NCBI GenBank assembly: GCA_028865845.1
Contig: JAGWJK010000352.1
Location: 1 to 5,637 of the forward strand
DNA length: 5,637 bases
Source: Rhizobiaceae bacterium
Lineage (GTDB): Bacteria > Pseudomonadota > Alphaproteobacteria > Rhizobiales > Rhizobiaceae
Direction of reading: 5' to 3'
In this document: positions 1-5,509 of the stretch, piece after piece
Position numbering within the stretch: position 1 is the first letter of the stretch
Layout: each line of letters begins with the position of its first letter
Notes under the pieces: generated by a model
Seen by the model: only the letters and a program-made list of their open reading frames with translations
Databases searched by the model: none
Told to the model about the DNA's origin: nothing
Translations under genes and position numbers: made by a program

Positions 1-1
1 G

Positions 2-814
2 ATCAGCCACACGACCGAATACCGCTACGACGATCCGGCTCAATTCTCTCTGCAGCGCCTGCGACTGACGCCGCTGAGCGGGCCGAGCCAGAAGGTTCTC
101 GACTGGAAACTGACGGTCGAAGGTGCCCGTCCAGAGGTGGAATATGAAGACCAGTTCGCCAATCGCGTAACCCTCGTTTCGCTCGATGGCGAACAGGATG
201 CGACGCGTATCCTTGCCACCGGGGAAATTGAAACACACGATCTGCACGGTGTGATCGGCCAGCATTCCGGCTTCACCCCGCTCTGGCTATATCTGCGGGA
301 AACGCCCCGTACCAAGGGCGGCAAGCTGACGAAGGAGCTGTTGCGCGGCCTTTCCGGCGACAACGAGCTCGGCAGGATGCACGCTCTGATGAGCGCGATC
401 CACCAGGCGGTCGAATACAAGCCCGGCAGCAGCGACACGGAAACGACTGCAGAACAGGCATTGGAAAAGAAGAGTGGCGTCTGCCAGGACCACGCACATA
501 TCCTGATCGCCAGCGCCCGCGCCTTGCGCATCCCGGCACGTTATGTTTCCGGCTATCTACTAATGGAAGGCACGACCGAACAGGCCGCCACGCATGCCTG
601 GGCCGAAGCTCACATTCCCGGCCTCGGCTGGGTCGGCTTCGATCCCGCCAACGACGTCTGCCCGGATGAGCGCTATGTCCGCATCGCCACCGGCCTCTGC
701 TATCGCGACGCCGCCCCCGTCTCCGGCATGCGTGTCGGCACGCCAGGCGAAAGCCTCTCGGTGAAAGTCGTGGTTGCGAGTCAGGAGCAAAGCCAGACGC
801 AGAGCCAGAGCTGA
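2..814 (+). CDS. Transglutaminase-like family protein (partial, N-terminus cut by window edge)
   Basis: A predicted cytoplasmic cysteine-protease-fold protein of the bacterial transglutaminase-like family (N-terminal beta domain plus transglutaminase core). Its substrate is unknown. The frame is open from base 2, and 270 residues are visible. They begin ISHTTEYRYDDPAQFS and continue LQRLRLTPLSGP, which is typical of the N-terminal domain, so probably only three to five residues are missing. The core is at about residues 140-220. The likely catalytic triad is Cys161 (SGVCQDHAH), His198 (ATHAWAEAH) and Asp214 (GWVGFDPAND). A GTG at 137 could act as an internal start but would remove the conserved N-terminal domain, so I reject it. 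No signal peptide or membrane segment is visible in what remains. The C-terminus ends in a short Gln/Ser-rich tail (SQEQSQTQSQS). In rhizobia such genes often sit beside alpha-E and ATP-grasp-like genes, but none is visible here. It converges on the sugar operon and is probably unrelated to it. Confidence 0.87.
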   Translation: MSHTTEYRYDDPAQFSLQRLRLTPLSGPSQKVLDWKLTVEGARPEVEYEDQFANRVTLVSLDGEQDATRILATGEIETHDLHGVIGQHSGFTPLWLYLRETPRTKGGKLTKELLRGLSGDNELGRMHALMSAIHQAVEYKPGSSDTETTAEQALEKKSGVCQDHAHILIASARALRIPARYVSGYLLMEGTTEQAATHAWAEAHIPGLGWVGFDPANDVCPDERYVRIATGLCYRDAAPVSGMRVGTPGESLSVKVVVASQEQSQTQSQS

Positions 815-884
815 CGCTCAAACGGGTATCGGTATGAATGTCGACAACGGTCGACTGACGGCGGCGCAAAGCCCCGAATGAGAA

Positions 885-910
885 AAAGGCGAAGCTCGCG
901 CTCCGCCTTT
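885..910 (-). terminator. Rho-independent terminator ending the minus-strand sugar operon (possibly bidirectional)
   Basis: The arms AAAGGCG (885-891) and CGCCTTT (904-910) pair perfectly. Inside them a second 3-bp stem, AGC (893-895) with GCT (900-902), follows one A/C mismatch and closes a TCGC loop. Read on the minus strand, the hairpin runs into a T tract (five T, then C, T; 887 down to 881), as expected for intrinsic termination after the dehydratase gene. On the plus strand it is followed only by the three T of the arm, so it may weakly terminate the convergent transglutaminase gene too. Confidence 0.75.
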
Positions 911-926
911 CGGTATTCACGCCCGT

Positions 927-945
927 GATAGCCTCAGTGGCTATC
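927..945 (-). repeat. Inverted repeat spanning the dehydratase stop codon
   Basis: GATAGCC (927-933) and GGCTATC (939-945) form a perfect 7-bp stem around a 5-base loop. The stop codon of the dehydratase (TGA on the minus strand, bases 934-936) lies in the loop. No T tract follows, so it is not a terminator by itself. It lies 16 bases before the terminator hairpin at 885-910 in the direction of transcription. It may help protect the 3' end of the transcript, or it may be chance. Confidence 0.5.
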
Positions 946-2679
946 GCGATTGTTCGGGATCTCCGAGCCGCGTGCGCCGACCAGGAAATCCAGGTCCGCG
1001 CCCGTATCGGCCTGCATGACGGTCTTGACGTAGAGGCCGCCGTAACCGCCGACCAGCGGCTTGACCGGCGAAACCCAGGCTGCCCGACGCTTGGCCATTT
1101 CCTCGTCGGAAATTTCAAGCTGGATGGTCCGCGCCGGAACGTCTACGGCGATGATGTCGCCGTTCTGAACAAGCGCCAGCGGGCCGCCATCGGCAGCTTC
1201 CGGAGCCGTGTGCAGGATGACCGTGCCATAGGCCGTGCCGGACATGCGCGCATCGGAAATGCGGATCATGTCGGTGATGCCCTTTTTCAGCACCTTCGGC
1301 GGCAAGCCCATGTTGCCGACTTCGGCCATGCCCGGATAACCCTTCGGGCCGCAATATTTCAGCACCATGATGCAGGTCTCGTCGATGTCGAGATCCTCGC
1401 CGTTGATGCGGGCATGGTAGTCCTCGATGCTTTCGAAGACGACGGCGCGGCCCTTGTGCTGCATGAGATGCGGCGAAGCGGCTGACGGCTTCAGCACGGC
1501 GCCCTTCGGGGCGAGATTGCCGCGCAGGACGGCGATACCGCCCGACTGCGTCAGCGCCTTCTCGCGCGGAACGATAACGTCGTCGTTATAGTTGACGACA
1601 TCCTTGACGCCGGCCCAGATGGTATCACCGGTCACGGTGATCGCGTCCTTGTGCAGCAGGCCCATATCGCCGACCGCCTTGATGACCACAGGCAGGCCGC
1701 CGGCATAATAGAACTCTTCCATCAGATGCTTGCCGGATGGCTGCAGGTTGACGATCGTCGGCACTTCGCGGCCCAGGCGATCCCAGTCGTCCAGGGAGAG
1801 ATCGACACCGATGCGGCCGGCAAGCGCCAGGAGATGCAGGACCGCATTGGTCGAGCCGCCAACTGCACCGTTGACGCGGATCGCGTTTTCGAAGGCTTCC
1901 TTGGTGAGGATATCGGACGGCTTCAGGTCTTCCTTGACCATGTCGACGATGCGGCGGCCGGATAGCTGCGAAATCACACGACGACGCGCGTCGACAGCGG
2001 GGATCGCGGCATTGCCGGGCAGCGTCATGCCAAGCGCTTCAGCCATCGACGCCATGGTCGAGGCTGTGCCCATGGTCATGCAGCTGCCAGCCGAACGGGC
2101 CATGCCCTGCTCCGCATCCATGAATTCATCCAGCGACATCTCGCCGGACTTGACCATTTCCGAGAACTGCCAGATCGCCGTGCCGGAACCGACATCCTTG
2201 CCGCGCCACTTGCCATTCAACATCGGGCCACCGGACACGAGGATGACCGGGATATCGACAGAGGCCGCGCCCATCAGCAGGCTCGGCGTGGTCTTGTCAC
2301 AGCCGCCAAGCAGCACGACGCCATCGACCGGATTGCCGCGGATCGCCTCTTCGACGTCCATGGCCGCCAGATTGCGGAACATCATCGCCGTCGGGCGCAG
2401 CGTGCTTTCGCCGACCGAGAAAACCGGGAATTCCACAGGGAAACCGCCGGCTTCATAGACGCCGCGCTTCACGCGCTCTGCAAGATCGCGCAAATGCGCG
2501 TTGCATGGCGTCAGCTCCGACCAGGTATTGCAGATGCCGATGATCGGTCGGCCGTCGAAAGTGTCGGCAGGCAGCCCTTGGTTCTTCATCCACGAGCGGT
2601 GCATGATCGCATTCTTGCCGGTCCCGCCGAACCAGTCATAGGAACGCAACCGACGCGGCCATTCAGCTTTTTTCTTCAT
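934..2679 (-). CDS. araD: L-arabinonate dehydratase (IlvD/Edd family, [2Fe-2S] aldonate dehydratase)
   Basis: A cytoplasmic dehydratase of 581 residues that converts L-arabinonate to 2-keto-3-deoxy-L-arabonate in the non-phosphorylative pathway. Described relatives also accept D-fuconate and D-galactonate. Counting from the ATG at 2679, the three cluster cysteines are Cys59 (LTPCNAH), Cys127 (GGCDKT) and Cys200 (GSCMTM). Glu91 and Asp128 are the expected Mg ligands, Lys129 the expected modified lysine, and Ser480 (DARMSGTAYG) the expected catalytic base. As I recall them, these match the numbering of the R. leguminosarum enzyme. A TTG nine bases upstream (2688) also opens the frame, but the AAGGA at 2689-2693 abuts it and sits 9 bases from the ATG, so I chose the ATG. 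It is the last gene of the minus-strand set, 62 bases after the aldehyde dehydrogenase. Gene names differ between species (araC in Azospirillum, possibly araF in Sinorhizobium). A plain ilvD role is unlikely given the RSYDWFGG N-terminus and the context. Confidence 0.92.
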   Translation of the reverse strand: MKKKAEWPRRLRSYDWFGGTGKNAIMHRSWMKNQGLPADTFDGRPIIGICNTWSELTPCNAHLRDLAERVKRGVYEAGGFPVEFPVFSVGESTLRPTAMMFRNLAAMDVEEAIRGNPVDGVVLLGGCDKTTPSLLMGAASVDIPVILVSGGPMLNGKWRGKDVGSGTAIWQFSEMVKSGEMSLDEFMDAEQGMARSAGSCMTMGTASTMASMAEALGMTLPGNAAIPAVDARRRVISQLSGRRIVDMVKEDLKPSDILTKEAFENAIRVNGAVGGSTNAVLHLLALAGRIGVDLSLDDWDRLGREVPTIVNLQPSGKHLMEEFYYAGGLPVVIKAVGDMGLLHKDAITVTGDTIWAGVKDVVNYNDDVIVPREKALTQSGGIAVLRGNLAPKGAVLKPSAASPHLMQHKGRAVVFESIEDYHARINGEDLDIDETCIMVLKYCGPKGYPGMAEVGNMGLPPKVLKKGITDMIRISDARMSGTAYGTVILHTAPEAADGGPLALVQNGDIIAVDVPARTIQLEISDEEMAKRRAAWVSPVKPLVGGYGGLYVKTVMQADTGADLDFLVGARGSEIPNNRDSH

Positions 2680-2688
2680 AATGTCCAA

Positions 2689-2693
2689 TCCTT
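2689..2693 (-). promoter_or_regulatory. Ribosome binding site of the dehydratase; decides the start
   Basis: AAGGA on the minus strand lies 9 bases before the ATG at 2679. It directly abuts the alternative TTG codon at 2688, leaving no spacing, which argues for the ATG. Confidence 0.7.
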
Positions 2694-2703
2694 GGCAATG
2701 CCC

Positions 2704-2730
2704 CGGCCCGCCTCGTGCAAGCCAGGGCCG
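2704..2730 (-). repeat. Weak inverted repeat in the gap between aldehyde dehydrogenase and dehydratase
   Basis: CGGCCC (2704-2709) and GGGCCG (2725-2730) form a perfect 6-bp GC-only stem with a 15-base loop, in the 62-base gap between the two genes. No T tract follows, so it does not look like a terminator. The pair could be chance in GC-rich DNA. Alternatively it is a weak transcript-stability element. Confidence 0.3.
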
Positions 2731-2741
2731 CGATTTCGATC

Positions 2742-4175
2742 TCAGGCGAGCGTGTAAGCCGTCTTCACCGTGGTGAAGAATTCGGCTGCATACTTGCCCT
2801 GCTCGCGCGGGCCGAAGGACGAACCCTTGCGGCCGCCGAACGGTACGTGGAAATCGACGCCTGCCGTCGGCAGGTTGACCATCACCATGCCGGCTTCGGC
2901 ATTGCGCTTGAAGTGCGTCGCATATTTCAGGCTGGTCGTTGCGATGCCGGAAGAAAGGCCGAACGGCGTGTCGTTGGCGGTTGCGAGCGCCTCGTCGTAA
3001 TCCTTGACCCGGATAACCGAGGCGACCGGTCCGAAGATCTCTTCGCGGCTGATGCGCATCTGGTTCGTGGCTTCGGTAAACAGCGTCGGCTGCAGGTAGA
3101 AGCCGGGCGTTTCGCGCGTCAGCAATTCGCCGCCGAAAGCAAGCTTGGCGCCTTCCTGGCGGCCGATCTCGATATAATCGGTATCGGTCTTCAGCTGCTT
3201 GGCGTCGACCACCGGGCCGATATGGGTGCCTGCCTTGGTGGCGTTGTCAACGTTCAGTGTCTTCAGCTTTTCGGTGAGTGCTGCGACGAACTTGTCGTGG
3301 ATGCCTTCCGTCACGATCAGGCGCGACGATGCGGTGCAGCGCTGGCCGGTCGAGAAGAAGGCGGAGTTGGCGGCAGCTTCGACGGCAACCGTCAGGTCGG
3401 CATCGTCAAGGATGACCATCGGGTTCTTGCCGCCCATTTCCAGCTGGTACTTGCGGCCATGCTCGACGGAGGCGAGCGCGACGCGCTTGCCCGTGCCGAC
3501 CGAACCGGTGAAGGTGATCCCGGAAAGAACCGGGCTATCAAGCATCGCTTGGCCGACGACCGAGCCCTTGCCCATGACGAGGTTCAGCACGCCCTTCGGC
3601 AGGCCGGCACGATGAAGAATATCGACGATCGCCCAGGAGCAGCCCGGCACCAGATCGGCCGGCTTGAAGACGACCGTGTTGCCGTAGCAGAGCGCCGGCG
3701 CGATCTTCCAGGCCGGAATGGCGATCGGAAAATTCCAGGGCGTGATGATACCGATGACGCCAAGCGGCTCTCGGGTAATCTCGACGCCAATGTTCGGACG
3801 CACGGAAGGAACGACTTCCCCTGCAAGGCGAAGCGCTTCACCTGCGAAGAATTCGAAGATCTGCGCGGCGCGGATCGTCTCGCCGATCGCTTCCGGAAGG
3901 GTCTTGCCTTCCTCGCGGGCGAGCAGCGCACCGAGCTCGTCCTTGCGCGCCATGATCTCGTCGCCAGCCTTCTTCAGGATCGTGTGGCGCTCGAGAATGC
4001 CGGAGCGTGACCAGGCGGGGAAAGCTGCCTTGGCAGCTGCAATCGCATCGGCAACGTCCTGCGCATTGGCGCTGGCATAAAGACCGACCACTTCGTTGGT
4101 GTTGGACGGATTGATGTTCTCGGCACCGGTCGTGCCGGTCCACTCGCCGGCGATCAAATTCTGATGAATGGTCAT
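2742..4175 (-). CDS. Aldehyde dehydrogenase, probable alpha-ketoglutaric semialdehyde dehydrogenase
   Basis: A soluble NAD(P)+-dependent aldehyde dehydrogenase of 477 residues, the usual length for this group. It probably oxidises 2-oxoglutarate semialdehyde to 2-oxoglutarate, the last step of L-arabinose oxidation. The full set of family residues is present: Asn148 in TPWNFP (oxyanion site), Lys171 in VVFKPAD (cofactor), the GSVGTG Rossmann motif at 224-229, the general base Glu246 in LEMGGKNP, the nucleophile Cys280 in STGQRCTASS, and Glu379 in EEIFGP. I chose the ATG at 4175 because GGGAGG lies 9 bases upstream and the product begins MTIHQNLIAGEW, a normal family start. The frame stays open to 4286, but that 37-residue extension is not family-like and lacks a good binding site. 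The gene lies 215 bases after gguC, behind a terminator-like hairpin, and 62 bases before the dehydratase. Substrate is inferred from context; succinate or other semialdehydes are possible. It corresponds to the gene called araE in some species. Confidence 0.93.
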   Translation of the reverse strand: MTIHQNLIAGEWTGTTGAENINPSNTNEVVGLYASANAQDVADAIAAAKAAFPAWSRSGILERHTILKKAGDEIMARKDELGALLAREEGKTLPEAIGETIRAAQIFEFFAGEALRLAGEVVPSVRPNIGVEITREPLGVIGIITPWNFPIAIPAWKIAPALCYGNTVVFKPADLVPGCSWAIVDILHRAGLPKGVLNLVMGKGSVVGQAMLDSPVLSGITFTGSVGTGKRVALASVEHGRKYQLEMGGKNPMVILDDADLTVAVEAAANSAFFSTGQRCTASSRLIVTEGIHDKFVAALTEKLKTLNVDNATKAGTHIGPVVDAKQLKTDTDYIEIGRQEGAKLAFGGELLTRETPGFYLQPTLFTEATNQMRISREEIFGPVASVIRVKDYDEALATANDTPFGLSSGIATTSLKYATHFKRNAEAGMVMVNLPTAGVDFHVPFGGRKGSSFGPREQGKYAAEFFTTVKTAYTLA

Positions 4176-4184
4176 GGCGTCATG

Positions 4185-4190
4185 CCTCCC
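4185..4190 (-). promoter_or_regulatory. Ribosome binding site of the aldehyde dehydrogenase
   Basis: GGGAGG on the minus strand is placed 9 bases before the ATG at 4175. Another ATG at 4183 is out of frame, only one base from this site, and reads just three codons before a stop that overlaps the real start (ATGA). Confidence 0.75.
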
Positions 4191-4264
4191 TATGGCTGCG
4201 TCAATTCCAGGATAAGTGCAAAGCGACTTGGCCTGGCAGGTCTGAAAAACAAGGTCTCGGAACA

Positions 4265-4283
4265 GTTCGGCTAAAACCCGAAC
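4265..4283. promoter_or_regulatory. Inverted repeat, possible operator upstream of the aldehyde dehydrogenase
   Basis: GTTCGG (4265-4270) and CCGAAC (4278-4283) are perfect inverted arms around CTAAAAC. The outer flanks CAGTT and AACTG also mirror each other with a 2-base offset. It lies about 90 bases before the aldehyde dehydrogenase start. An operator for a sugar-responsive regulator would fit this place. A plain RNA hairpin or chance is also possible. Confidence 0.35.
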
Positions 4284-4354
4284 CAACTGGAGCGCAATCC
4301 AAAGCGGATACTCGTCGACCGCTCGTCAAAAGGATCGCGCTAAACCAAATGAAA

Positions 4355-4384
4355 AGGCGCCGGCCACTTTCGCAGCCGGCGCCT
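4355..4384 (-). terminator. Strong rho-independent terminator-like hairpin directly after gguC
   Basis: AGGCGCCGGC (4355-4364) and GCCGGCGCCT (4375-4384) form a perfect 10-bp GC-rich stem around a 10-base loop. Transcribed on the minus strand it starts 6 bases after the gguC stop codon and is followed by TTTTCATTT, counting the last base of the stem. This is a canonical intrinsic terminator layout with a slightly interrupted T tract. It would end or attenuate transcription before the two downstream enzyme genes. Confidence 0.82.
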
Positions 4385-4390
4385 GAAATC

Positions 4391-5389
4391 TTAGAGCTGG
4401 CGAACCGCCACATCCTCCTCGGCGGCGACAGCGAGCGCGTTGCGCAACGGTAGACCGAACTCTGCGACCTCGATCTCAAAAACGTCGCCGGCTTCCGGCT
4501 TGATGCCATCGGCAAACGACAGCGTCGCCGTGCCGAACATGTGGACATGCACGTCGCCTGGCACGCGGAACAGGCCGTATTTGAAGTGGTGGTATTCGAG
4601 GTTCGCGAAGGTGTGCGACATGTTCGCTTCACCCGAGAGGAACGGCTTTTCGAAGATCACCTTGTCGCCACGCTTGATGCGCGACGTGCCGCGGATATCT
4701 TCCGGGGCCGTGCCGATGCGGATTTCCGGGCCGAAACTTGCCGGGCGCAGCTTCGAATGCGCCAGATAGAGGTAGTTGATCCGCTCGGTGACGTGATCCG
4801 AGAATTCGTTCGACAGCGCAAAGCCGACCCGGAACGGCGTGCCGTCCTTGGAGATGACATAGATGCCGGCCATTTCCGGCTCTTCGCCGCCGTCAAGGGC
4901 AAAGGAGGGGGACACAAGTGCGGTACCCGGCGCTGCTGCGCCATAGCCGTTGCCCTTGTAGAACCATTCAGGCTGCACGCCCTTCTCGCCATCCTTCGGC
5001 TTGCCGCCTTCGATGCCCATCTTGAACATCTTCATCGAGTCCGTCAGCGTCTCTTCAGCCGCTTCCGTCGTCTTCTTGTGCATGGAATCGCGGGTTGCCG
5101 CAGAGCCGAGATGGGTAAGGCCCGTGCCGGTCAGGTGCAGATGGGCGGCATCCGGATGGGTAATCGGCGCGAGAAAGCGGCCTTCCGCGTAAGCTTTTTC
5201 CAGATCGATCGTATCGCCGAGCCCGTGGGCTTCGATCACGGCTGCGAGCGACTTGCCGCTGTCGGCGGCTTCCATGGCCAGCGCGTAGACGCTGCCGCCA
5301 TTGACGACGGCCTTGGCGGCAGTGCCCGGCTCGTTGCGGACGGCGACGATGATCTCGCCGTTCGAACCCTTGATCTGCGAGATGAGCAT
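4391..5389 (-). CDS. gguC: GguC / AraD1 family protein (fumarylacetoacetate-hydrolase-like fold)
   Basis: A soluble protein of 332 residues, recognised as GguC from its sequence and its place directly after the permease gene. The C-terminal two thirds have an FAH-like fold. Counting from the ATG at 5389, the likely metal-binding residues are Glu170 and Glu172 in GGEEPEMAG, and Glu195 or Asp198 in ALSNEFSDHVTER. The family-typical NYLYLAHSKLRPASFGPE follows, and GDVHVHMFGT with GDVFEIEVAEFGLPLRN lies near the end. No signal peptide or membrane segment is visible. Its activity is not settled to my knowledge. The AraD1 name and the neighbours suggest a 2-keto-3-deoxy-L-arabonate dehydratase role (inference). 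An ATG three codons upstream (5398) is in frame and would add MKD, but the AAGGA at 5398-5402 overlaps it and sits 8 bases from the ATG at 5389. An AGGA at 5403-5406 could serve the longer form with only 4 bases of spacing. The gap to the permease is 118 bases. Confidence 0.88.
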   Translation of the reverse strand: MLISQIKGSNGEIIVAVRNEPGTAAKAVVNGGSVYALAMEAADSGKSLAAVIEAHGLGDTIDLEKAYAEGRFLAPITHPDAAHLHLTGTGLTHLGSAATRDSMHKKTTEAAEETLTDSMKMFKMGIEGGKPKDGEKGVQPEWFYKGNGYGAAAPGTALVSPSFALDGGEEPEMAGIYVISKDGTPFRVGFALSNEFSDHVTERINYLYLAHSKLRPASFGPEIRIGTAPEDIRGTSRIKRGDKVIFEKPFLSGEANMSHTFANLEYHHFKYGLFRVPGDVHVHMFGTATLSFADGIKPEAGDVFEIEVAEFGLPLRNALAVAAEEDVAVRQL

Positions 5390-5397
5390 ATCTTTCA

Positions 5398-5402
5398 TCC
5401 TT
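5398..5402 (-). promoter_or_regulatory. Ribosome binding site of gguC; decides between two starts
   Basis: AAGGA on the minus strand is 8 bases from the ATG at 5389, and its last base is the first base of the alternative ATG at 5398. Spacing favours the shorter protein, though the longer form (end 5398) is not excluded. Confidence 0.55.
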
Positions 5403-5436
5403 TCCTATCAGACAGAGATCGGATGCAACTCACCGT

Positions 5437-5459
5437 TCCGGCTCTCGTCGAGAGCCGGA
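5437..5459 (-). repeat. Perfect 10-bp hairpin between the permease gene and gguC
   Basis: TCCGGCTCTC (5437-5446) and GAGAGCCGGA (5450-5459) pair perfectly around a 3-base loop (GTC). On the minus strand the hairpin is followed by AACGGTGAGT, with no T tract, so it is not a classical terminator. It ends about 30 bases before the gguC ribosome binding region and does not cover it. A role in stabilising the upstream transporter mRNA, or as a processing site, would fit. Confidence 0.65.
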
Positions 5460-5492
5460 CTCTGTCATGGATTTGGTTTTAAAGTTTCGACC

Positions 5493-5509
5493 GATCGCGT
5501 GCAGCGATC
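5493..5509 (-). repeat. Short inverted repeat overlapping the permease stop codon
   Basis: GATCGC (5493-5498) and GCGATC (5504-5509) form a perfect 6-bp stem with a 5-base loop (GTGCA). The stem includes two bases of the permease stop codon (TGA on the minus strand, 5508-5510). No T tract follows at once. It stands 33 bases upstream, in transcript order, of the larger hairpin at 5437-5459, giving two tandem hairpins after the permease gene. Confidence 0.45.

Larger units (their letters stand above)
4176..4390 (-). other. Intergenic region between gguC and the aldehyde dehydrogenase
   Basis: These 215 bases hold no convincing gene. Going in the direction of transcription they contain the terminator-like hairpin after gguC (4355-4384), an inverted repeat at 4265-4283, and the ribosome binding site of the aldehyde dehydrogenase. 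I looked for a minus-strand promoter. A TTGACG at about 4334-4329 resembles a -35 element, but no acceptable -10 lies 16-18 bases downstream. A promoter is plausible from the layout but not shown by the sequence. Confidence 0.5.

Noticed and set aside
840..855. GTCGAC repeated twice with a 4-base spacer in the convergent gap
   Set aside because: GTCGAC is itself palindromic and common in such genomes. The repeat is short and lies outside any promoter position.
273..1118. A 281-codon minus-strand frame crossing the transglutaminase gene and the dehydratase end
   Set aside because: It is Arg/Ser-rich without motifs, runs through both the terminator and the gene boundary, and overlaps the catalytic region of the plus-strand gene.
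2715..4010. A 431-codon open frame on the plus strand, antisense to the aldehyde dehydrogenase
   Set aside because: It shows no recognisable family motif and covers the minus-strand gene that carries every aldehyde dehydrogenase active-site residue. Long antisense frames are expected in GC-rich coding DNA.
4172..4183. A three-codon minus-strand open frame (ATG ACG CCA TGA) overlapping the aldehyde dehydrogenase start, suggesting translational coupling
   Set aside because: Its ATG is only one base from the GGGAGG site, too close for efficient initiation, and such a tiny frame arises easily by chance.
4176..4286. A 37-residue N-terminal extension of the aldehyde dehydrogenase
   Set aside because: The extension is not family-like, and the GGGAGG 9 bases before the ATG at 4175 gives a standard start. 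The apparent extension is untranslated leader.
5430..5468. A 12-residue minus-strand frame (MTESGSRREPER) running through the hairpin upstream of gguC, as a possible leader peptide
   Set aside because: No ribosome binding site precedes its ATG, the peptide has no run of a regulatory amino acid, and the hairpin lacks the T tract needed for attenuation.
4541..5482. A 313-codon open frame on the plus strand, antisense to gguC
   Set aside because: Its composition is rich in Arg, Ala and His with no domain motif, and it mirrors a well-supported gene. I judge it a shadow frame.
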